Part shown: positions 19,023-28,500 of the stretch, piece after piece
How the letters are laid out: the number at the start of each line of letters is the position of its first letter
How positions within the stretch are numbered: the first letter of the stretch is position 1
Assembly: GCA_017561265.1 (NCBI GenBank)
Contig: JAFZDJ010000008.1
Span: 91,672 to 155,671 of the forward strand
DNA: 64,000 nt
Reading direction: 5' to 3'
Origin: Bacteroidales bacterium
GTDB lineage: Bacteria; Bacteroidota; Bacteroidia; Bacteroidales; UBA932
Program-made: the position numbers and the translations under genes
The notes under the pieces: generated by a model
What the model was told of the DNA's origin: nothing
What the model saw: the letters and a program-made list of their open reading frames with translations, nothing else
The model's database searches: none

Positions 19023-21620
19023 ATGAGAAGGTTATTCACCTCACTTTCTGTAATCGTCGCATCGATGATTGCATTTTCCGGATGTACAAAGGAAGAGATC
19101 AAGAATCCGGTATCCGAGACCAAGACTGTTCAGTTTGTAGCTGAATCTATTGAGACAAAGACTGCTTTCGGTACTCCTGACGGCACCACTTATCCTACCC
19201 TTTGGACTGAGAATGACAAGAAGATTTCACTTGCGTTTAATGGTACACCTAGTGATGTAGAGGTCGAGGTTGCTCCTGATTTTAAAACTGCTCGTTTTAA
19301 CTCGGAAGTAAAGGATGATGCATCTGGATCATATCAGTTTTTGGCTTTGAGTCCAAGTACTGCGAAGAATTCCATATCAAAAACGGTTATTTCTGCCAAT
19401 ATATGGACATCACAGACACCTCTGGATAATTCTGTAGATGAGGCTGCTCAGGTTCTTTATTCTGTATCTGAAACGTATCAGGCAATTCCATCAACAGTTT
19501 CTATGACTTTCAAGCATTTTACAGCTTATGGAAATCTTTCTTTCAAGAATCTCAATCTTGGTGAGGCTGTAGTAAATTCAGTTGCTATAACTTCTAGTAC
19601 AAATATTGCGGGAAGATGGAATTATGTAGTTGAAAGTGGAGAGTACGTAGTTAATTCAGGTGCATCGACAATTACTTTGACTACAACAGAGACTGATAAT
19701 ATTTGGTTTGCATGTGCTCCGGTTGGAAGCATGGAAGGTGAAACTCTGACGTTCACTGTAAACACAAATAAAGGTACGCTTTCTAAGACAGTGACTCTTA
19801 AAAGTACTCATAAGTTCGAAGCTGGAAAGATTGCGAAAATGGTGGTAGATATGGATGATGTCGCCATGGCTAAACCAATTGTATATGAACTTGTAAAAAG
19901 TGTGGATGAACTTACACCTGATAGTGAGGTTATTATTGTGGCTGCCGAATCAAATGTAGCTTTGAGTACAACTCAGAATACTAATAATAGAGGTGAGGCA
20001 GGTGTGACCAAGTCTAAAGATAAATCAACAATAGAGAACCCAACAGATGCTGTGCAGGTTTTGGTTGTTGGAGAAGGTAATACTGATGGAACAATATCCT
20101 TTTCAACAGGTGATAAGTATCTCTATGCTCCAGGAGGTGGAAATTATCTTAGATCTACTAATGAATTATCTGATAATGCATCTTGGACTGTAACTGTTGC
20201 AGATGGTATCGCAACAATTACTGCAAAACGAGATAATAAAAATCTGATGCGTTATAATGCAACAAGTAAGTTGTTTTCTTGTTATGATTCGGGTCAGAAG
20301 GATGTTTCTATCTACAAACTTCAGGGATCAGGTACCGTTCTGGAGAACTATCTGAAAGTTTCTGAAGAAAATATTGAGGTAGATGCTGATGAAACTAAAG
20401 CTTCATTCACAGTCAAGTCTGATCTGGAGTGGACAGCAACTTCTGAGGATGTTGATGCTGCTGTGTCAGTTGAAGATAACACTGTAACTGTTGAATTCCC
20501 GGAAAATGAAGATGCAGATGAGAAGGTTTATACTGTGACTGTTTCTGCTGATGGTGTTGATCCTGTTACCGTTACTATTACTCAGGCCGCATATGTGGAT
20601 CCGACTGTTATTAATGAAGTGACAATTACGGAGTTTCTTGCAGCTACTGTAAGTGATGTTAAGTATAAGCTTACAGGTGTGATTGAAGGAATATATAATA
20701 CTACATATGGTAACTTCTATCTCAATGATGGTACCACAAAAGTTCTTGTATATGGTTTAACTGCAACTGAACAGCAGTCAAATGATAAGTCGTTTGCAAG
20801 CCTCGGACTTAGAGATGGAGATGAACTGACACTTATTGGCAAGCGTGCAGACTATAATGGTACCCCTCAGGTAGGTGGCCCAGCATACTATGTAAGCCAT
20901 GTTGCAGCTCCATATCTTGAAGTTAGCAGTAAAACAATAAATGTTGCTGCTGATGCGACGTCTGCTTCATTCTCTGTAGATTCTAATTTGGCGTGGACAG
21001 CAACCTCAGAGGATGCTACTGTGTCAGTTTCAGATAAAACTGTAAAGGTTGAGTTCCTTGCAAATGAAGACGAAGAAAAGAAGACTTATACTGTGACAGT
21101 TTCAGCTGATGGCGTTGACCCTGTAACTGTAACTGTAACACAGGCTGCGTATGAGGATCCAAATGCTGGTGGTGGAGAAGATGTAGCTGAGTGGAATTTG
21201 GAATCATGGAGTAAGTGTAACGCAACAACAAATGTTTATGGAACAGGTAATTTTGAGGGAGATTTAGGAACATGGTCATATACAGGTTGCTCTTCTTATG
21301 ATGCTACTCAGTTTGAGACCAAAAAGTCATTGGCACTTGGTAAGACTGCAGATAACTCATCTATTACTTCTCCAATCTTTAATAATGGAGTAAAAGGAAT
21401 TAAGTTTAATTATTTCGCTAATAATACGGCGCGTAAAGTCGTAGTTACAGTATACGAGAATGGAGAAATAGTAAAAACGGAAACAATTACTCCTAAAGCT
21501 AAGAATACTCTTGGTTCAGCTGAAATTACAGTCGAGACTTCGGGGCCAACTTACTTTACATTTACTCCAGGATCTGCTGATAGACGCGTGTCGGTCGGTG
21601 ATATTCAGGTTAAGTACTGA
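19023..21620 (+). CDS. Fimbrillin/BACON/OB-fold lipoprotein 1
   Basis: An 865-residue lipoprotein; lipobox FSGC (Cys21) at the chosen ATG 19023, which begins MRRLFTSLSVIV. Approximate domains: fimbrillin-family (Mfa-like) 25-285, with ETKTAFG and LWTENDKKISL; an unrecognised beta module 290-435; BACON-like 438-525 (YLKVSEENIEVDADETKAS ... TVTITQAAY); OB-fold 528-629 (NTTYGNFYLNDG ... LVYGLTATE ... GTPQVGGPAYYVSH); a second BACON-like module 630-714; and a C-terminal beta domain 720-865 (ITSPIFNNGVKGIKFNYF). The OB-fold resembles those accompanying secreted nucleases such as YhcR. The gene is visibly more A/T-rich than its flanks. It ends in TGA, after which the same frame encodes a nuclease domain. 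Confidence 0.85.
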   Translation: MRRLFTSLSVIVASMIAFSGCTKEEIKNPVSETKTVQFVAESIETKTAFGTPDGTTYPTLWTENDKKISLAFNGTPSDVEVEVAPDFKTARFNSEVKDDASGSYQFLALSPSTAKNSISKTVISANIWTSQTPLDNSVDEAAQVLYSVSETYQAIPSTVSMTFKHFTAYGNLSFKNLNLGEAVVNSVAITSSTNIAGRWNYVVESGEYVVNSGASTITLTTTETDNIWFACAPVGSMEGETLTFTVNTNKGTLSKTVTLKSTHKFEAGKIAKMVVDMDDVAMAKPIVYELVKSVDELTPDSEVIIVAAESNVALSTTQNTNNRGEAGVTKSKDKSTIENPTDAVQVLVVGEGNTDGTISFSTGDKYLYAPGGGNYLRSTNELSDNASWTVTVADGIATITAKRDNKNLMRYNATSKLFSCYDSGQKDVSIYKLQGSGTVLENYLKVSEENIEVDADETKASFTVKSDLEWTATSEDVDAAVSVEDNTVTVEFPENEDADEKVYTVTVSADGVDPVTVTITQAAYVDPTVINEVTITEFLAATVSDVKYKLTGVIEGIYNTTYGNFYLNDGTTKVLVYGLTATEQQSNDKSFASLGLRDGDELTLIGKRADYNGTPQVGGPAYYVSHVAAPYLEVSSKTINVAADATSASFSVDSNLAWTATSEDATVSVSDKTVKVEFLANEDEEKKTYTVTVSADGVDPVTVTVTQAAYEDPNAGGGEDVAEWNLESWSKCNATTNVYGTGNFEGDLGTWSYTGCSSYDATQFETKKSLALGKTADNSSITSPIFNNGVKGIKFNYFANNTARKVVVTVYENGEIVKTETITPKAKNTLGSAEITVETSGPTYFTFTPGSADRRVSVGDIQVKY

Positions 21621-21644
21621 CCCTCATCCGGCGGAGGCGCCGGG
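21618..21644 (+). promoter_or_regulatory. Candidate stop-codon readthrough element 1 (UGA + hairpin)
   Basis: UGA (21618-21620), a 6-nt spacer CCCUCA, then a 7-bp stem UCCGGCG/CGCCGGG with loop GAGG (21627-21644). The context is UAC-UGA-C. The second site at 28892 has the same 6-nt spacer, stem and loop size. There is no U-tract, so this is not an intrinsic terminator. A readthrough-stimulating role is inferred. Confidence 0.6.
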
Positions 21645-22472
21645 GGTGATGAACCTACGGAAGGAGAAGGATCTGCCGGGGACGGCGGATCTTCCGAAGA
21701 TCCGGAGCCGGCGGTAGGACAGACGTGGCTTGAACTGCCGACGGGTCTGGAAGGAAACCGTTACAAGGTGAATACATGTTCTGCTGACGGACAGAGGAAT
21801 TATACCCATCTTTATGATACCGAGACAATGGTGTCGCTCTGGACAGCATATCCTTTGAATTCAAGTCATATGGGTTCTCTTAGCCGTCCGAGCAACTGGG
21901 ATTATAATCCGGCAATCAGCTCTTCCTATCAGGCTGCCATAACAAGCGGAAGTTACAGTGGAAGCACATATTCCCGCGGTCATATGATTCCGAACGGATC
22001 GAGAAACGGCATCAAGGCTATGCAGCTTCAGACTTTCTATGCTACCAATTCTGTCCCTCAGAGGCAGAACAAGTTCAACGGAAGCATCTGGAATGCCCTT
22101 GAGCAGGCTGTGCAGGCTGTGGCGAAGAGTGAGGAAATCTATGTGGTGACCGGAGTTGCCTTCAACAAGGTCGGTGAGACGAAGTCCATCAGCTATGTGC
22201 AGGATAACAACTCAAAGAATTGCGCGATTCCGAACTACTTCTACAAGGTAGTCCTGAAGGTCGAGAAGTCGGGAGATACGGTGACATCGGCAAGTACGGT
22301 GGGATTCTGGTTCGTACATCAGGATTACTCTGACAGCGATTATACAAAATACGCTGTTTCCGTCGACCAGATCGAGCAATGGACGGGATTTGATTTCTTT
22401 GTGAATCTGCCGGATGGTGTAGAGGATGCGGCGGAAAAGAACAGCAGTTGGAGCTCGTTCCAGAGTTTTTAA
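21621..22472 (+). CDS. In-frame 3' extension: DNA/RNA non-specific endonuclease domain 1 (behind UGA)
   Basis: 283 codons in the same frame as lipoprotein 1, directly after its TGA. A linker (PSSGGGAGGDEPTEGEG) leads into a NUC1-type secreted endonuclease domain: WLELPTGL, NYTHLYD, then the catalytic SRGHMIPNGSRNG (His codon 21981-21983), TNSVPQRQNKFNG (metal-binding Asn) and NYFYKVVLK. The first possible start is a GTG at 21768, inside conserved sequence (KVNTCSADGQ). There is no ATG, RBS or signal peptide before the domain. Hence the domain is most simply made as a readthrough extension of the lipoprotein, giving a lipid-anchored nuclease. If readthrough does not occur it is an orphan fragment, but the frame and active site are intact. 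Confidence 0.75.
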   Translation, partial: PSSGGGAGGDEPTEGEGSAGDGGSSEDPEPAVGQTWLELPTGLEGNRYKVNTCSADGQRNYTHLYDTETMVSLWTAYPLNSSHMGSLSRPSNWDYNPAISSSYQAAITSGSYSGSTYSRGHMIPNGSRNGIKAMQLQTFYATNSVPQRQNKFNGSIWNALEQAVQAVAKSEEIYVVTGVAFNKVGETKSISYVQDNNSKNCAIPNYFYKVVLKVEKSGDTVTSASTVGFWFVHQDYSDSDYTKYAVSVDQIEQWTGFDFFVNLPDGVEDAAEKNSSWSSFQSF

Positions 22473-22480
22473 ATGAATGT

Positions 22481-22512
22481 AGCAACCTTCGTAAGTACGG
22501 AGGTTGCTTTTT
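22481..22512 (+). terminator. Terminator of island operon 1
   Basis: AGCAACCTTCGTA/TACGGAGGTTGCT stem (one G-U) with a T5 run, 9 bp after the nuclease stop. Its position after the nuclease segment, not after the TGA, fits transcription through the nuclease. Confidence 0.9.
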
Positions 22513-22545
22513 GTTGTCAATCCGAATGGTTTTTATGTCGATTTG

Positions 22546-22576
22546 TTTGAAATCCGACATAAACGTGTTAAATTTG
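22546..22576 (+). promoter_or_regulatory. Promoter of island operon 2
   Basis: TTTG (22546-22549), 19 bp, TAAATTTG (22569-22576), 61 bp before the ATG of peptide 2. Confidence 0.82.
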
Positions 22577-22637
22577 TAACTCATGGGCTCGCATGAGCAG
22601 AAGTATGTTAGTTTAGTGCACTAAAAGTATTATTACA

Positions 22638-22787
22638 ATGATTACTAACTCAAGCAAATCTCGTCTGGAGGAGTATTCTGCTCCAGCAATCAGAGTTGTC
22701 GACATTCAGAGCGAGGGCGTTCTCTGCTCGAGCGGTGTCGATATCAACGACTGGGAAAGGGATGAGGACATCCTGGATTTCAATTAA
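22638..22787 (+). CDS. Small peptide 2 of the island (EG-x-x-C core)
   Basis: A 49-residue peptide too short for most gene callers. The core is YSAPAIRVVDIQSEGVLCSS (Cys30), followed by a strongly acidic end ...WERDEDILDFN. The last 21 residues are identical to peptide 3, and the core matches peptide 1. It lies 15 bp upstream of lipoprotein 2. There is no signal peptide and the function is unknown. Conservation of the same core in three consecutive operons shows that it is a real gene family. Confidence 0.82.
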   Translation: MITNSSKSRLEEYSAPAIRVVDIQSEGVLCSSGVDINDWERDEDILDFN

Positions 22788-22802
22788 TCAACAACTCCTG
22801 AA

Positions 22803-25268
22803 ATGAAAAGAAACATGAAAAAGAATTTGATCGCTTTGGGAGCAATGTTGATGGCGACATTGTCCCTCACAAACTGTATCAAGGAGACTCAGATCGCTCC
22901 TGAAACTGAAAGTGTTCCGTACACTCTCTATGCAAATCATGAAGCTGACACCAAGACCGTGAATGACGGTCTCAGCACCAGATGGACCGAGGAGGATGCA
23001 CTCAATGTGTTCCATACCGAGGCAGGTACTGAATGGTACAGCGAGAACACAAAGTTCACAATCACTGATGTCGAGACAGGCCAGTTCGACACAGACCTTC
23101 TCAACGGTGAGCTCTCTGACAGGAATGACTGGTTTGTCTTCTATCCTTACAGCGAGTATATCATTTCTCCGAATGATGATGCGAACGGTTATATGACTGT
23201 GGCTTCTGCTGCAAGCGTTGCCCAGCTTCAGAACGGTAACAACAGCATGGCTCATATCGCAGGTCCGAACTATCCTATGTGGGGTATCGCAAAGAACGTG
23301 GAAAGCGAGGAGATGCCTTATGTCCGCATGACTCACCTTTCAAGCCTTGTAGAGGTGGTCGTTACAAACAATGCAGAGGCTGAGACTGTAGTGAAGTCTC
23401 TCGAGCTGATTGCGGCTGAGGACATCGTCGGTACATATTATATCGATTTCTCTACTGATGTGCCTTCTTTTGTTCCTTCAGGTGATTCTTATGTTTCGAA
23501 TGTTGCGAAGCTGAAGGTCGTTGACGGCGAGTATATTCCTGTAGGCGAATCGGCTAAGTTCTATATTGCAGTGAAGCCTTTCACAGCTCATGCGGGAGAT
23601 TTCCTTACACTTGTAGTAAACGGTGTAGAGAAGGATCTTGAACTTACAGAGGATGTGGTCTTTGCTCCTGGCAAGATCAAGACTCTGAACATCGGTGTCG
23701 ATAAGGCCATTTCTGCCGAGCCTGTAGTGGCTACTGTTGCGGATGTCCTCGAGGCTGAGCCTAGCGAATACGAGTGGTATCAGGTTACAGGTACGATCAC
23801 AGATATCGTAAATACGACTTACGGTAACTTCTACCTTGAGGATGAGACCGGTTCGATCTATGTATATGGTCTTACAGCTACAAATGTAGGAAAGAACGAC
23901 AAGTCATTCGCATCTCTTGGCCTTAGAGAGGGAGACCTTCTTACTCTCATCGGTATCAGAAGCGAGTACAAAGGCGAAGCTCAGATGGGTACATCTGCAA
24001 ATCAGTCTTATTATGTAAGCCATGAGGCAGGTCCTTATATCGAGCTTAAGCCGGCCGGTGAGCTCTGGATGCCTGTCGAGGGTGGTTCAAGAGTTGTGAC
24101 TGTAGATGCCAATGTCGAGTATACATTGACAGTAGAGGATAACGACTGGCTTACAGTTGTAGAAGAGAGTGACGGAGTATATGCTTTCACTGCAGCTGCA
24201 AACGATGAATTCGAATATAGATCTGTTCCTGTCTATGTTACTGCGGTTGACGAGGCCTATGCCGACCTTGCTCAGACATATTACGTGTTCCAGAACGGTC
24301 GTGCAAACAAGCTTTGGGCAAAGCATCCTGCAGAGGATTTCGAGGGATATGATCCAAGTCAGAGGGTGAAGCTTGCTATGTATGGTGAGTACGTTCTCCT
24401 TGCAAATACAAGCAGGATATACCTTCTTGATCCTGCAACAGGTGATGCCGTGAATACTATCGATATGCCTGCAGGCTTTGCAGCTCACAATGTCCTTGTG
24501 GATGATGCAGGTAATATGCTCGTCGGTGCTGATGCATTGGATGGAACAGGTGATGTTACCCTTTATTATGTAGCTGATCCTTTCAATCCTGTACCTGAGC
24601 CGCTTATCAGCTGGAATGCGGGTAACTACTATAGCGCTGGAGCAGGTAACATCCGCGTAAAGGGTAATGTGAAGGATGATGCTGTGATTACAGCTGTCGT
24701 GACAGACGGTGCCGGCGGAGCATGTCTCGCTTGGGAAGTTGTTGACGGTGTCGTAGGTGACTGGAAGTGGACCAACCCTCCTTACACCAACTGGAATGTT
24801 CCTTCACTTTGCTTCGCTCCTCTCGGTTCTACCATGGCTGACGGTTTCTTCTACATCGGCTACGGTGGAGACTACAACCTCAAGTATACTGATGAATTCG
24901 TGGCAGGTGGCGGCACGAAGTGGGCTACTTCATATGTAACAGGTTCATCATGGATGGAGAACTACAACTGTATTTCAACAGCGGAGTGGAACGGCAACAA
25001 GTATGCTGCAATCGTAGCAGGCTGCCACTTCAACTATGATGCGACCGATGTCATGCTCCTTAATGTAAACGATCCTGCTGCTGCCGAGCTTGTTTACAAG
25101 CATGCTGGAGACGGTGATGTTGCATGGGATTGGGATGCAGGTGTGAATCCAAGCTGGACAGGTCTCGGTACATACAGCGACGTACTCCTCGTTCCTGCAG
25201 AGGAAGACATACTTATGATTTATGTGGACAGCAATTACGGCGCAATGGCTTGCGTTGCTGTCAGATAG
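22803..25268 (+). CDS. Fimbrillin/OB-fold lipoprotein 2 with C-terminal propeller-like region
   Basis: An 821-residue lipoprotein with lipobox LTNC (Cys25). Approximate domains: fimbrillin-like 30-300 (TKTVNDGLSTRWTEEDALNV, ...PMWGIAK), almost the same as in lipoprotein 3; one OB-fold 306-410 (NTTYGNFYLEDETGSIYVYG); a BACON-like domain ~415-495; and a ~320-residue C-terminal part with repeated LLANTSRIYLLDPATGD-type strands suggesting a beta-propeller. It ends in TAG, and no nuclease frame follows. It is probably exported and surface-exposed; the ligand is unknown. This is the one module of the three without a nuclease. Confidence 0.82.
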   Translation: MKRNMKKNLIALGAMLMATLSLTNCIKETQIAPETESVPYTLYANHEADTKTVNDGLSTRWTEEDALNVFHTEAGTEWYSENTKFTITDVETGQFDTDLLNGELSDRNDWFVFYPYSEYIISPNDDANGYMTVASAASVAQLQNGNNSMAHIAGPNYPMWGIAKNVESEEMPYVRMTHLSSLVEVVVTNNAEAETVVKSLELIAAEDIVGTYYIDFSTDVPSFVPSGDSYVSNVAKLKVVDGEYIPVGESAKFYIAVKPFTAHAGDFLTLVVNGVEKDLELTEDVVFAPGKIKTLNIGVDKAISAEPVVATVADVLEAEPSEYEWYQVTGTITDIVNTTYGNFYLEDETGSIYVYGLTATNVGKNDKSFASLGLREGDLLTLIGIRSEYKGEAQMGTSANQSYYVSHEAGPYIELKPAGELWMPVEGGSRVVTVDANVEYTLTVEDNDWLTVVEESDGVYAFTAAANDEFEYRSVPVYVTAVDEAYADLAQTYYVFQNGRANKLWAKHPAEDFEGYDPSQRVKLAMYGEYVLLANTSRIYLLDPATGDAVNTIDMPAGFAAHNVLVDDAGNMLVGADALDGTGDVTLYYVADPFNPVPEPLISWNAGNYYSAGAGNIRVKGNVKDDAVITAVVTDGAGGACLAWEVVDGVVGDWKWTNPPYTNWNVPSLCFAPLGSTMADGFFYIGYGGDYNLKYTDEFVAGGGTKWATSYVTGSSWMENYNCISTAEWNGNKYAAIVAGCHFNYDATDVMLLNVNDPAAAELVYKHAGDGDVAWDWDAGVNPSWTGLGTYSDVLLVPAEEDILMIYVDSNYGAMACVAVR

Positions 25269-25293
25269 ATCCTTTAATATTCATACGGATTGT

Positions 25294-25328
25294 TCACCTT
25301 GGCGGATTCTCCGTCAAGGTGATTTTTT
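25294..25328 (+). terminator. Terminator of island operon 2
   Basis: TCACCTTGGCGGA/TCCGTCAAGGTGA stem (one mismatch) followed by T6, 25 bp after the lipoprotein 2 stop. Confidence 0.9.
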
Positions 25329-25340
25329 GTAAACGGTTTC

Positions 25341-25371
25341 TTTGAAATCTTGCTTAAAAGATTTAACTTCG
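25341..25371 (+). promoter_or_regulatory. Promoter of island operon 3
   Basis: TTTG (25341-25344), 19 bp, TAACTTCG (25364-25371; one mismatch to TAnnTTTG), 54 bp before peptide 3. Confidence 0.7.
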
Positions 25372-25425
25372 CAAGGTATTGGCTCTTGTAGGGTTTTCGA
25401 TTATTATTAACTACACTAAATATTT

Positions 25426-25581
25426 ATGAAAAAGGTTATCGACTCAAAAATCTCTCATCAGCAGGCCTATGTGGCTCCGGTGATCAGAGTTGTCGACATT
25501 CAGAACGAGGGACTCCTCTGTTCAAGCGGTGTCGATATCAATGACTGGGAAAGGGATGAAGACATCCTTGACTTCAATTAA
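25426..25581 (+). CDS. Small peptide 3 of the island (EG-x-x-C core)
   Basis: A 51-residue peptide: core YVAPVIRVVDIQNEGLLCSS (Cys32) and the acidic tail shared with peptide 2. The variable N terminus is basic (KKVIDSKIS). It precedes lipoprotein 3 by 16 bp. A longer upstream reading of the lipoprotein frame from a GTG at 25490 overlaps this peptide in another frame and is rejected in its favour. Function unknown. Confidence 0.82.
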   Translation: MKKVIDSKISHQQAYVAPVIRVVDIQNEGLLCSSGVDINDWERDEDILDFN

Positions 25582-25597
25582 TCAACTAACTCCTGAA

Positions 25598-28500
25598 ATG
25601 AAAAGTAACATGAAAAAGATTTTTAAGACTTTGGGAGTGATGTTGATGGCGACATTATCCCTCACAAACTGTATGAAGGAGACTGCTACAGCTCCGGATA
25701 CTTTTGGTATTCCTTACACTATCTACGCAGGTCTTGATGCTGATACCAAGACATTGAACGACAGTCTCAGCACAAAGTGGACAGCTGAGGATACTCTCAA
25801 TGTGTTCCATGCCGAGGCCGGTTCTGAATGGTACAGCGAGAACACAATGTTCACAATCACAGATGTAGAGGCAGGCAAGTTCGAGACAGAGCTCCTTAAC
25901 GGTGAGCTTTCGGCAGTGAACGACTGGTTCGTGCTCTATCCGTACAATTCTCACATCATTTCTCCTGTAAATGTAGCTTCAGGCTATGTTGCAGTAGGTG
26001 GCAGGGCAGGAAGTCCACAGGTTCAGACCGGTAACAGCAGCATGGCTCATATCGCAGGTCCGAACTATCCTATGTGGGGTATTGCAAAGGGTGTCGAGAG
26101 CGAAGAGATGCCTTATATCCGCATGACTCACCTTTCAAGCCTTGTAGAGGTTGTTGTTACCAACAATGCTGGAGTCGAGGCTAAGGTCAAGTCGTTGTCA
26201 ATGGCTGCTGCCGAGGATATTACCGGTACATATTACATCGACTTTACTACAGATGAGCCTACATTCGAGGGTTCCGGAGACATCTATGTCTCAAATGAAG
26301 TGAAGCTGACTGTCGTTGAGGGTGAGTATATCCCTGCAGGCGGATCTGCAAAGTTCTATTTCGCAATCAAGCCGTTTACTGCTCATGCAGGTGACTTCAT
26401 CAACCTTACTGTGAATGGCGAAGAGAAGGCTTATGAGCTTACAGAGGACGTTACATTCGCTCCTGGCAAGATCAAGACTCTCACATTCAGCCTTGATGAG
26501 TATGTGGAGCTCGTTCCGGGCCCTGTTACAAGCAACATGGTATGGACATTGGGCGAGAAGGCTTATAACGAGGTTGCAACTATCAATGGTGAGGCAGAAG
26601 TGCCTGTTCTTAAGCTCGGTACATCTTCTGTTGCCGGTACAGCTACCATTACTGTTCCTGCCGGAACAACCAAGCTCGGTTTCTATGCGGTTTCATGGAA
26701 CGGAAAGTCTGCAGTCCTTGGTCTTATGGACGGCGAGACTGTTGTCGGAGAGGTAGAGCCTCCGGTAAATGCAGGAGCTGCCAACAACTCTCCTTATACT
26801 ATTGAAGAGGATCCTTCATTGTGCTACTTCGAGATCGAGGTGAACGCAGAGGAGGATAAGGAGTATACTCTCACTACAACCGGCAATAACAACAGAGTGA
26901 TCATCTGGGGTCTCAACTACTATACTGCCGACGGCATCGGTGAGGAGCAGACACCGGTTGAGCCGGAGCCTGATCAGCCGGGTGAGCCTGTCGTTGCTAC
27001 TGTTGCAGAGGTTCTTGCCGCTGAGGTAAGCTCAGATGTATGGTATCAGATGACTGGTACTATAAAGAATTTAGCTTATCTTGCTGATGGTACAGTGAAT
27101 CCTTACGGTAACTTCGATCTTGAGGATGAAACAGGATCTATCTATGTTTATGGTCTGACAGCAACTAAGGTTGCGAAGAATGATAAGTCATTCCCTACGC
27201 TCGGCCTTAAGGAAGGCGATATCGTCACTATCATCGGTACAAGATCAGATTATAAAGGCTCGGCTCAGGTCGGTGGTCCTGCATACTATGTAAGCCATGA
27301 GTCCGGTTCGACTGAGGATCCTACTCCTGACGGAGAGACATTCACATGGGATCTTACAATCGCGGATTATAGTGTGGCTGATGAAGGTCATGTTGCGTGG
27401 TACGGTGACTATTCTGTGATGATACTCGGTAAGGCTGAAAGCTCGACAGCGGCTAACAATTATCTTGGTGGCGGTATGAACAATGATAAACTTTGTGAGC
27501 ATACACGAGTATATAAGGGTCAGATTCTTACAGTATTCCCTGTTGCCAACTATATGCCTCTCAAGACTGTCTTTACTGCAACAAGTGCTGATTATGCTTC
27601 GAAGTTCGTGAATTCGGAGTGGAAAAATGCTGAGGTTGTGAGCGATGGTAAGATCGTTACAGTCACTCCGATAGATGCTACTGTTCCTGTAGCTGTTACA
27701 ATTTCAGCTGCTACAAGATTCACTGATGTGACTGTACATTACGTTTACGACGAGACTTTCGTTCCTGCAGATTCTGAAGAGCCTGAGCCAGAGGATCCAG
27801 TAGAACCTGAGGATCCTGTAGAGCCAGGTGAGGCAATAGCAGTTACTGTGGCTGAATATCTTGCCGCTGCGGAGGATGATACTTTGTATGAACTTACAGG
27901 TCTGATTCAGGAGGTTCAAAATACCAAGTATGGTAATTTCTACCTTGAAGATGAGACAGGATCTGTATATATCTATGGTCTGGTGGATGGAGATGGCGTA
28001 TATATTTTCACAGAGAAGAGTCTCAAGGCAGGTGACACTATCACTATAGTCGGAAAGCGTCAATCTTATAATGATATACCTGAGATGGTTGATGCATTGT
28101 ATATCAGCCATGAAGTGGGTGAGGGTACTGAGCCAGAACCAGAACCTGAACCTGATCAGCCAGGTGAAATTGTTCCTGCAACTATCGCAGAGGTTCTTGC
28201 CGCTGAGGTTGATGCAAATGTGTGGTATGAGATTACAGGTAAAATCGTAAATATTGCAAATACTACTTATGGTAATTTCGACCTTATGGATGAGACCGGT
28301 AGCATTTACGTGTATGGTCTTACTGCCACTCAGGTAGCGAAGAATGACAAGTCTTTCGAATCCCTTGGACTCAAGGTCGGTGATATTGTTACGCTTATCG
28401 GAACAAGAGCGGAGTATAATGGCACCCCTCAGGTAGGTGGCCCTGCATACTATGTGAGACATGAGGCTGGTGCAGATGAGCCTGATGCTCCTGCAGAAGG

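Noticed and set aside
21618..21660. Selenocysteine insertion at the UGA before the nuclease
   Set aside because: Bacterial SECIS elements lie further downstream and have a specific apical loop; this hairpin begins 6 nt after UGA with loops GAGG and GCAG. The UGA falls in a linker, not an active site, and no Sec machinery is in the window.
21768..22472. Nuclease 1 as an independent gene from GTG 21768 (and nuclease 2 from TTG 29006)
   Set aside because: Both starts cut into conserved sequence (WLELPTGL precedes them or is cut), lack an evident RBS, and would give no signal peptide.
25490..25597. Longer N terminus for lipoprotein 3 from GTG 25490
   Set aside because: It overlaps peptide 3 in another frame and buries the signal peptide; the ATG at 25598 aligns with lipoprotein 2.
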